In this document: positions 1 through 4,426 of the stretch, in pieces
How the letters are laid out: each line of letters begins with the position of its first letter
How positions within the stretch are numbered: position 1 is the first letter of the stretch
Assembly (NCBI GenBank): GCA_025464025.1
Contig: JAODBP010000060.1
Span: forward strand, 1 to 5,631
Length of the DNA stretch: 5,631 nt
Reading direction: 5' to 3'
DNA from: Actinomycetes bacterium
GTDB lineage: Bacteria; Actinomycetota; Acidimicrobiia; Acidimicrobiales; CADCSY01
Notes under the pieces: model-generated
The model's input: only the letters and a program-made list of their open reading frames with translations
What the model was told of the DNA's origin: nothing
The model's database searches: none
Program-made: the position numbers and the translations under genes

Positions 1-288
1 CTCGGTCTCGGGCTGGCGCTCCGGGTGGCGGAAGTGGCTCGGGATGAACCGGCGCCCGCTCAGCAAGCCGGCGTTGGCCGTGGACACGAGATCGGGGACG
101 TTCGGCTGCTGCTCGATCGTCACCACCTCCGCGCCTGCGGCCTCCAGGTTCGCGACGAGGGCCTCCCACTGCGCCGTTGCCCTCTCGACGTCGACGCTGA
201 CCTCCCGGTGCATCCACGGGTTGATCTCGTAGAGCACGCCGAAGTGCGTCGGCGGGCAGACCAGGAACCGCCGACCCCAGTCGAGCAT
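1..288 (-). CDS. Dimethylarginine dimethylaminohydrolase / amidinotransferase-family protein, N-terminal part (cut by window edge)
   Basis: An open frame of 96 codons starts at ATG 288 and runs off the left edge. The visible protein begins MLDWGRRFLVCPPTHFGVLY and continues with EINPWM (21-26), PDLVSTANAGLL (65-76) and FIPSHFRHPERQ (81-92). These match the N-terminal hallmarks of the guanidino-group-modifying superfamily: a CPPxHF..xYxINPWM opening, a [F/S]TANAG loop and a F..FRHPERQ.E strand. DDAH-type members hydrolyse methylated arginine to citrulline and a methylamine; related members act on arginine or transfer amidino groups. The catalytic His and Cys lie further on, outside the window, so the exact substrate cannot be set. 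About one third of a usual 260-300 residue protein is visible. The start is firm: the same frame holds the stop codon of the upstream gene one codon before the ATG. No clear Shine-Dalgarno is seen, so translation probably depends on coupling to the AI-2E gene. Confidence 0.82.
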   Translation of the reverse strand, partial: MLDWGRRFLVCPPTHFGVLYEINPWMHREVSVDVERATAQWEALVANLEAAGAEVVTIEQQPNVPDLVSTANAGLLSGRRFIPSHFRHPERQPETE

Positions 289-291
289 CCG

Positions 292-1404
292 CTAGGTCGC
301 GCCGAGCTCGTCGATGGGCACCTCGGACTCGCCGACGGTGAGCTCCTTCTTGAGCCGGCCGGTCTCGGGGTCGAACAGGTTGCGCACCACGACCTGGATG
401 ATCCCGGCCGCCGGGATGGCCAGGAGGGCGCCGAGGAACCCGAACAGCTCGACGCCCACCAGCACGCTGACGAGGACGGTCAGCGGGTTCACGTCGACGG
501 TGCGAGACATCACCGTCGGCTGGAGGACGTGGTTCTCGAACTGCTGGTACACGACGTAGAAGATGAGGGCAGCGATGCCGGCGGTGGTCGAGTGCAGGAA
601 CGCGAGGCCGACGGTGGGCACGGCGCCGAGGGTGGCGCCGACCAGCGGGATGAGGTCGGCGAACGCCACGAACAGGGCGATGACCTCGGGGTAGGGCACG
701 CCGAGGATCTTCAGCATCACGTAGGTGCCGGCCCCGGCGATGAGGCTGATGAGGAAGTTGCCGAGCATGTAGCCGCTCACTGCCTTGGCGGCGTCGGCGG
801 CGATGAGTGCCACCTTCTTCCGCTGTCGCTCGGGAAAGAGGACGAGGGCGCCGGCGGTGAGGCTCGGACCTCGGAGCAGCATCAGGAACGTGAGGACGAG
901 GATGGTGAGGAAGGCGAGGAGGGTGTTGAACACGCCTCGCACCGCCTTCAGCGCCGGGGCGCCGGCGCCGGTGACGGCCTTCTGGAGCTTGTCCTGGTTC
1001 TCCTTGACCTTCTTGTCGAGGTCGTAGCGCTTGATGAGGTCGCCGACCGCGCCCTTCCCGTTGCGGGCGTCCTCGACGTAGTGGGGGAGCTGGTCGGAGA
1101 ACTTCGTGACCTGGTCGGCCACCGGCACGATGAAGGCGGTCAGCATGCCGACGAGCACGAGCAGCCCGGTGAAGAACACCACGCTGGTGGCCAGGCCGCG
1201 GCGCAGGCGGAGGTGCTGCTGGCACCAGTCGACGGCGGGGGCGAGGACGAGGGCGAAGAAGCCGGCCACGACGAGCCAGGCGATGATCCGGCTCAGCTCC
1301 TTCAGCAGGAGCACGGCGAGCAGGGCCACGAGGACGGCGCCGACGCTGGCGAGGATCGTCCGCCACGGCACGGGCTGCGGGTCGGGCCGTGTCGTCTCGC
1401 TCAC
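292..1404 (-). CDS. AI-2E/PerM/TqsA family membrane transporter
   Basis: A 370-residue polytopic inner-membrane protein of the AI-2E transporter (YdgG/PerM) family. Members export quorum-sensing AI-2 or, in some bacteria, act as sodium/proton antiporters; most have no known substrate, and none can be assigned here. From GTG 1404, hydrophobic segments lie near residues 17-36, 38-57, 72-95, 160-177, 211-233, 239-270, 275-287 and 307-340. A charged, lysine-rich, helical soluble stretch (about 96-150) sits between the third and fourth, as is usual. The family core is clear: FADLIPLVGATLGAVPT (248-264) and QQFENHVLQPTVMSRTVDVNPL (287-308). Length is normal. I chose GTG 1404 because a TACGCT -10 element ends 6 nt before it, as in leaderless actinobacterial genes. 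ATG 1437 (11 residues longer, MPTEPPRYAPP) is the alternative, but it would put that -10 inside the coding region and has no Shine-Dalgarno. First gene of an operon with the DDAH-like gene. Confidence 0.9.
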   Translation of the reverse strand: MSETTRPDPQPVPWRTILASVGAVLVALLAVLLLKELSRIIAWLVVAGFFALVLAPAVDWCQQHLRLRRGLATSVVFFTGLLVLVGMLTAFIVPVADQVTKFSDQLPHYVEDARNGKGAVGDLIKRYDLDKKVKENQDKLQKAVTGAGAPALKAVRGVFNTLLAFLTILVLTFLMLLRGPSLTAGALVLFPERQRKKVALIAADAAKAVSGYMLGNFLISLIAGAGTYVMLKILGVPYPEVIALFVAFADLIPLVGATLGAVPTVGLAFLHSTTAGIAALIFYVVYQQFENHVLQPTVMSRTVDVNPLTVLVSVLVGVELFGFLGALLAIPAAGIIQVVVRNLFDPETGRLKKELTVGESEVPIDELGAT

Positions 1405-1410
1405 GGGCGG

Positions 1411-1416
1411 AGCGTA
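1411..1416 (-). promoter_or_regulatory. -10 element of a predicted leaderless promoter for the AI-2E gene
   Basis: Read on the minus strand, TACGCT fits the TANNNT actinobacterial -10. CCGCCC follows and then GTG 1404, so transcription would be expected to start at or next to the start codon. No good -35 hexamer is visible at 16-18 nt upstream. The -10 and its flank (GGTACGCT) are repeated in mirror orientation before the divergent gene. Placement is seen; promoter activity is inferred. Confidence 0.5.
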
Positions 1417-1450
1417 CCGAGGAGGTTCGGTCGGCATGCCGGATGCCCGG

Positions 1451-1456
1451 TACGCT
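1451..1456 (+). promoter_or_regulatory. -10 element of a predicted short-leader promoter for the NifU-N-like gene
   Basis: TACGCT (TANNNT type) lies 10 nt before ATG 1467, giving an expected leader of only about 3-4 nt. It lies in GGTACGCT, the exact inverse of AGCGTACC at 1411-1418 that holds the -10 of the divergent AI-2E gene. There is no Shine-Dalgarno before ATG 1467, which agrees with near-leaderless translation. No convincing -35 is seen. Confidence 0.45.
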
Positions 1457-1466
1457 GCCCGACGCC

Positions 1467-1808
1467 ATGGGCCAGCCGATCACCGTCATCGAGAAGCCGA
1501 CCTCGACGCCTGGCGTCGTCCGCTTCGAGACCAACCGCAACCTGACCGGCATGGGTCACGAGCGCTACAAGGGCGCCGAGGACGCCGTGGGCGATCGCCC
1601 GGTCGACGAGCTGGCCCGCCAGCTCTTCGCCCACGGGGGCATCGACGGCATCCACGTCTACGGCAACGTCATCACGGTCGACCTGGCCAAGGGCGGGACG
1701 AGCGAGGGCCTGGCCGACGTGGTCCACGAGCTGTTCGTCCACTACCGCCCCGGGGTCCTCCCGCCCACCGACGAGGAGCTCATGGGCGGGGCACCGACCC
1801 CCGCCTAG
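1467..1808 (+). CDS. Stand-alone Nfu/NifU N-terminal-domain-like protein
   Basis: A 113-residue soluble protein resembling the Nfu/NifU N-terminal domain (Pfam Nfu_N type). It shows the opening strand and Pro-rich turn ITVIEKPTSTPGVVRFETNR (5-24), the helix PVDELARQLFAHGGIDGIHV (45-64) and the strand YGNVITVDLAKG (65-76). These correspond to the family pattern PTPNP..L.F....., PLA..LF.i.GV..V, ..NFITV. The helix GLADVVHELFVHY (81-93) and a Pro/Glu-rich tail end it. There is no cysteine in the protein and no CxxC, so it lacks the NifU C-terminal Fe-S carrier domain and cannot hold a cluster alone. A link to Fe-S assembly is therefore only by family name. I chose ATG 1467: the longer frame from ATG 1389 overlaps the divergent gene and its promoter and adds 26 residues that do not resemble the domain. 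Probably a single-gene transcript ended by the hairpin after the stop. Confidence 0.75.
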   Translation: MGQPITVIEKPTSTPGVVRFETNRNLTGMGHERYKGAEDAVGDRPVDELARQLFAHGGIDGIHVYGNVITVDLAKGGTSEGLADVVHELFVHYRPGVLPPTDEELMGGAPTPA

Positions 1809-1813
1809 CCTGC

Positions 1814-1836
1814 TGGGCGCCCGCGGGCGTCCGTTT
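1814..1836 (+). terminator. Probable intrinsic terminator after the NifU-N-like gene
   Basis: Five nt after the TAG stop, 1814-1821 pairs with 1826-1833 (eight pairs, including a G-U at 1817/1830 and a U-G at the base) around a CGCG tetraloop. The core is the palindrome CGCCCGCGGGCG (1818-1829). TTT (1834-1836) follows, a short U-tract, so it is a weak but well-placed rho-independent terminator. Confidence 0.45.
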
Positions 1837-1859
1837 GCCGGGCCGAATCGCTGAGATGT

Positions 1860-1894
1860 GGACGGTTGTCGGGGCATGTCACCAAGAACCGTCC
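1860..1894. repeat. Inverted repeat GGACGGTT / AACCGTCC between the NifU-N-like gene and imuA'
   Basis: GGACGGTT (1860-1867) and AACCGTCC (1887-1894) are perfect 8-bp inverse copies 19 nt apart. No T-run follows, so it is not a standard terminator. The spacing (27 bp between equivalent points) would be compatible with an operator or a looped hairpin. It lies 45 bp upstream of the LexA box. Function unknown. Confidence 0.45.
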
Positions 1895-1938
1895 AGAGCT
1901 CAGCCCTTGGCGGCCCCGTGGCAGGAACCTGACAAGAG

Positions 1939-1952
1939 CGAACACCTGTTCG
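1939..1952. promoter_or_regulatory. LexA binding site (SOS box)
   Basis: CGAACACCTGTTCG is a perfect palindrome with 6-bp arms and a CC centre. It contains GAAC-N4-GTTC, the Gram-positive/actinobacterial LexA (Cheo-type) consensus. It ends 2 nt before the -10 element (1955-1960) of the imuA' promoter, where bound LexA would block RNA polymerase. The genes downstream are classic SOS mutagenesis genes, which supports the call. Confidence 0.88.
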
Positions 1953-1954
1953 TC

Positions 1955-1960
1955 TAGGCT
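1955..1960 (+). promoter_or_regulatory. -10 element of the SOS-controlled imuA'-imuB promoter
   Basis: TAGGCT fits TANNNT. GGGCCG then ATG 1967 follow, so the transcript should begin at or within a base of the start codon (leaderless). There is no Shine-Dalgarno. A CTGACA sequence at 1929-1934 resembles a -35 but would need a 20-bp spacer, longer than the usual 16-18. The LexA palindrome fills most of the -35/-10 interval. Confidence 0.6.
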
Positions 1961-1966
1961 GGGCCG

Positions 1967-2737
1967 ATGGCGCTGGCGGAGGCGGTCGAGGAGGTCGCCC
2001 TCGAGGCCCGGGAGGCGCTGGCCCGGGCCCGGCAGCGCACCACCCCGCTGGTCCTCGCCCGCGACCGGTCGCTGCCGGTGCTCGAGGCGCTCCTGCCCCT
2101 GCTCCCCGACGGCCTGCGCCGGGGGAGCACGGTGGCCGTCGACGGCGGGCCGGGGGCCACCACCCTCGCCCTCGCCCTGGCCGTGGCCGCCTCGGCCGCC
2201 GGTTCGTGGACGGCGGTGGTGGGGGCGCCGTCGCTCGGGCTGCGGGCCGCGGGCGAGCTGGGCGTGGCCCCCGAGCGCCTGCTGGTGGTGCCCGAGCCGC
2301 CCCGGGAGTCGTGGGCCACGGTGGTGGCGGCCCTGGTCGACAGCGTCGAGCTGGTGCTGGTGGCGGCCGGCCGGGTCGCACCCGGTGAGGTGCGGCGGCT
2401 CACCGCCCGCTGCCGCGAGCGCGACGCCGTGCTCGTCACGCTGCCCCGTTCGTCGTGGCCCGGCCCCGACGTCCGCCTCACCGTCGGCGCCTCGTCGTGG
2501 ACGGGTCCGGTCGGCGGCGGTGCCGGCCGGTTGGAGGCCCGCCGGGCCGAGGTGGTGGCCGGCGGTCGGGGCGCGGCTGCCCGCGAGCGCCGCGCCACCC
2601 TCTGGCTCCCCGACCGCGACGGCCGAGTGAGCGAAGCGAGCGACGTCGGGAGCGCGAGCGGGTGGGCCCCGGGAGCCCTGCCCGAGGATGGGTCTGGGGC
2701 GCAGCCCCAGAGAAGCAGGGTGGCGGTGCACCCGTGA
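1967..2737 (+). CDS. imuA': ImuA'-like RecA-fold accessory protein of SOS mutagenesis
   Basis: A 256-residue protein recognised by its RecA-like core, its position before imuB and its SOS promoter. In mycobacteria ImuA' works with ImuB and the polymerase DnaE2 in damage-induced mutagenesis. The N-terminal helix (1-24) leads to RSLPVLEALLPLLPDGLRRGSTVAV and a P-loop-like GGPGATT (60-66). The invariant Walker A lysine is absent (Ala-Thr-Thr instead of G-K-T/S), so ATP hydrolysis is doubtful. A hydrophobic strand VELVLVAAG (127-135) fills the Walker B place, without an acidic residue at its end. The fold seems to end at RRATLWLPDRDG (208-219). The last 37 residues are low-complexity (VSEASDVGSASG..., then Q/R/S) and look repeat-derived. 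ATG 1967 is set by the -10 element 6 nt upstream. Its stop overlaps the imuB start by 4 nt. Similarity is by motif and context, as the family diverges strongly. Confidence 0.8.
   Translation: MALAEAVEEVALEAREALARARQRTTPLVLARDRSLPVLEALLPLLPDGLRRGSTVAVDGGPGATTLALALAVAASAAGSWTAVVGAPSLGLRAAGELGVAPERLLVVPEPPRESWATVVAALVDSVELVLVAAGRVAPGEVRRLTARCRERDAVLVTLPRSSWPGPDVRLTVGASSWTGPVGGGAGRLEARRAEVVAGGRGAAARERRATLWLPDRDGRVSEASDVGSASGWAPGALPEDGSGAQPQRSRVAVHP
2624..2720. repeat. Repeat-like, hairpin-containing segment captured as the 3' end of imuA'
   Basis: This segment differs from the flanking coding DNA. It starts with an iterated GAGTGAGCGAAGCGAGCG block, then AGCGCGAGCG, then GGGCCCCGGG (2664-2673 with a CCCGGG core), and ends in a strong hairpin (2693-2711). 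It encodes the last residues of ImuA' after the recognisable fold, and several other frames across it are also open. It looks like an intergenic repeat element through which the imuA' frame has been extended. Only one copy lies in the window, so repetition itself is inferred. Exact borders are approximate. Confidence 0.4.
2693..2711 (+). repeat. Perfect hairpin in the last codons of imuA', 22 nt before the imuB start
   Basis: TCTGGGGC (2693-2700) and GCCCCAGA (2704-2711) are perfect inverse copies around GCA, giving an 8-bp, mostly G-C stem in the mRNA. No U-run follows, so it is not an intrinsic terminator. It could slow ribosomes or protect the transcript just before the imuA'/imuB overlap; this is inference. 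Confidence 0.6.
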
Positions 2738-4338
2738 GCGAGGAGGTGACGCGGACCCTCGTGGTGTGGTGCGCCGATTGGCCGGTGGTGGCGGCCGGGG
2801 TCGGGCCCGACGAGCCGGCCGTGGTGCTGCACGCCAACCGGGTGGTGGCCTGCTCGGCCGCGGCCCGGGCCGAGGGCGTGCGGCGGGGCCTGCGCCGGCG
2901 GGAGGCCCAGAGCCGTTGCCCCGACGTGCTGGTGCTGGCCGCCGACCCTGAGCGCGACGCCCGCGCCTTCGAACCAGTGGCCGCGGCCATCGAGGCCATG
3001 GCCCCCCGGGTCGAGGTGGTGCGGCCGGGCACGCTGGCCGTGCCGTCCCGGGGCCCGTCGCGCTACTTCGGGGGCGACCAGGCCGTGGCCGACCGGGCCG
3101 GGGCCGCGGCCGTCGCTGCCCTCGGGGGGAGGGCGGGTGCGGGGTCGGGTGTGGTGGGTGATGTCGGCACCGGCATCGCCGACGGGCTGGTGGCGGCCAC
3201 CCTCGCGGCCCGCACCGGGGGTCGGTCGGTCCTGCCTGTCGGCGGCAGCGCGGCGTACCTGGCCCCCCTCCCGGTCGATGCCCTCGACCGGGTGCTCCCC
3301 GACGCGCCGGTGCTCGAGCTGGTCGGGCTGTTCAAGCGCCTCGGCCTGCACACCCTGGGCGACGTGGCCGCCCTTCCCCTGGCCGACCTGGTCGGGCGCT
3401 TCGGTCCGGTCGGGCGGGTCGCCTCCCGCCTGGCCCGGGGGCTCGACGAGCGCCCGCCCCGGCCCCGCCGCCTCGACCCCGACCTCACCGTGGCCGCGGA
3501 GCTCGACCCCCCGGCCGAGCAGGTCGAGACGGCGGCCTTCCTCGCCCGCACGTTGGCCGGCGAGCTCGGCGACCGGCTCGCGACCCGGGGCCTGGTGTGC
3601 ACCCGGGTCGCCATCGAGGTCGAGACCGAGCACGGGGAGGCGCTGTCACGCCTGTGGCGCCACGAGGGGGGCCTGGGGCCGGCGGCGTTGGCCGACCGGG
3701 TGCGCTGGCAGCTCGACGGCTGGCTCAACCGGTCGTCCTGGGGTGAGCGGCCGACCGGGGGCATCGCCCTGCTCCGGCTGGTGCCCGACCAGGTGGTGCC
3801 CGACGACGGGCGCCAGCTCGGGTTCTGGGGCGGGGTGCGGGAGGCCGACGAGCGAGCGGCCCGCGGCGTGGCCCGGCTCCAGGGGCTGCTCGGCGCTGAC
3901 GCCGTGGCCGTGCCCGAGCAGCGGGGCGGGCGCGGGCCGGGGGAGGGGGTGGTGCTGGTGCCGGCCCACGCCGTCCGGCTGGGCGTGCCCCAGCGGGCGC
4001 CCGAGGCCGACCGCCCGTGGCCGGGCCGGTTGCCGGCCCCGTCGCCGGCCCTGGTCCACGCCGACCCCCCGGCGGCTGAGGTCCTCGACGCCGGGGGCAC
4101 CCCCGTCGGGGTGACCGGTCGGGGGCTGGTCACGGCCGAGCCGGCGGCGGTGGCGATCGCCGGCCGGGCACCGCTGTCCGTGGCGGCGTGGTGCGGTCCG
4201 TGGCCGTGCGACGAGCGGTGGTGGGACCGGGCGGCCCACCGGCGCCGGGCCCGCATCCAGGTCGTCACCGTCAACGGGGAGGCCCATCTGCTGGTGCGCG
4301 AGGGGGGCCGATGGCACGTCGAGGCCAGCTACGACTGA
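2734..4338 (+). CDS. imuB: ImuB, catalytically inactive Y-family polymerase-like mutasome factor
   Basis: A 534-residue protein with the Y-family polymerase layout, within the usual ImuB length. It opens with TRTLVVWCADWPVVAAG (6-22) in place of the catalytic DxDxFF motif. It has VEVVRPGTLAVPSRGPSRYFGG (93-114) where polymerases carry the SxDE active site, so both metal-binding motifs are missing. A helix-hairpin-helix follows (LVGLFKRLGLHTLGDVAALP, 196-215), then a little-finger-like domain (about 248-355). QLGFWG (361-366) matches the beta-clamp-binding motif of mycobacterial ImuB (QLPLWG). The C-terminal region ends with the family signature AWCGPWPCDERWWD (485-498) and RARIQVVTVNGEAHLLVREGGRWHVE. 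In mycobacteria ImuB links DnaE2 and ImuA' to the clamp in SOS mutagenesis. I chose GTG 2734 because of its 4-nt GTGA overlap with imuA'; GTG 2746 is possible. Only a distant GCAGGG precedes it, so translational coupling is likely. Confidence 0.93.
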   Translation: MSEEVTRTLVVWCADWPVVAAGVGPDEPAVVLHANRVVACSAAARAEGVRRGLRRREAQSRCPDVLVLAADPERDARAFEPVAAAIEAMAPRVEVVRPGTLAVPSRGPSRYFGGDQAVADRAGAAAVAALGGRAGAGSGVVGDVGTGIADGLVAATLAARTGGRSVLPVGGSAAYLAPLPVDALDRVLPDAPVLELVGLFKRLGLHTLGDVAALPLADLVGRFGPVGRVASRLARGLDERPPRPRRLDPDLTVAAELDPPAEQVETAAFLARTLAGELGDRLATRGLVCTRVAIEVETEHGEALSRLWRHEGGLGPAALADRVRWQLDGWLNRSSWGERPTGGIALLRLVPDQVVPDDGRQLGFWGGVREADERAARGVARLQGLLGADAVAVPEQRGGRGPGEGVVLVPAHAVRLGVPQRAPEADRPWPGRLPAPSPALVHADPPAAEVLDAGGTPVGVTGRGLVTAEPAAVAIAGRAPLSVAAWCGPWPCDERWWDRAAHRRRARIQVVTVNGEAHLLVREGGRWHVEASYD

Positions 4339-4426
4339 CCCGAACGGGCCGTTGAGGTGAATCGGTCCGAAATGTCCCCCGGGGCGATGTCGTAGACGGT
4401 GCGTGATCCGTCACCATGGCGCCCGC
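4339..4426. other. 88-nt gap between imuB and the protease gene
   Basis: No gene is seen. It has no convincing intrinsic terminator: the CCCGAACGGG (4339-4348) and CCCCGGGG (4377-4384) palindromes are short and have no T-run. TAGACG (4393-4398) is a poor TANNNT-like -10 candidate that would give a leader of about 22 nt to ATG 4427. Read-through from imuB or a weak separate promoter are both possible. Confidence 0.4.

Noticed and set aside
1389..1466. N-terminal extension of the NifU-N-like gene from ATG 1389
   Set aside because: It would cover the divergent promoters and the AI-2E start, and the added 26 residues do not look like the domain. ATG 1467 sits correctly behind a -10 element.
25..1545. 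506-codon plus-strand open frame opposite the AI-2E gene
   Set aside because: It is antisense to a clear family member. Its product is a low-complexity run of Glu, Asp, His, Gly and Arg, as expected from the reverse of high-GC coding DNA.
1866..1874. TTGTCGGGG, close to the PafBC (RecA-NDp) promoter motif TTGTCRGTG
   Set aside because: Eight of nine bases match, but no TANNNT -10 follows at the required 8-nt spacing, and it overlaps the inverted repeat. Probably chance.
2455..2733. Longer imuB frame starting at ATG 2455
   Set aside because: It overlaps imuA' by more than 280 nt and adds Arg/Gly/Pro-rich residues before the normal ImuB opening TRTLVVWC. The overlap start at GTG 2734 is typical.
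1954..3633. 559-codon minus-strand open frame opposite imuA'/imuB
   Set aside because: It spans two strongly supported genes on the other strand, has Pro/Arg/Ala/Gly-rich composition and no recognisable domain. Long shadow frames are usual at this GC content.
4339..4384. Palindromes after imuB as a terminator
   Set aside because: The stems are only 4 bp with loops too short to form, and no T-run follows.
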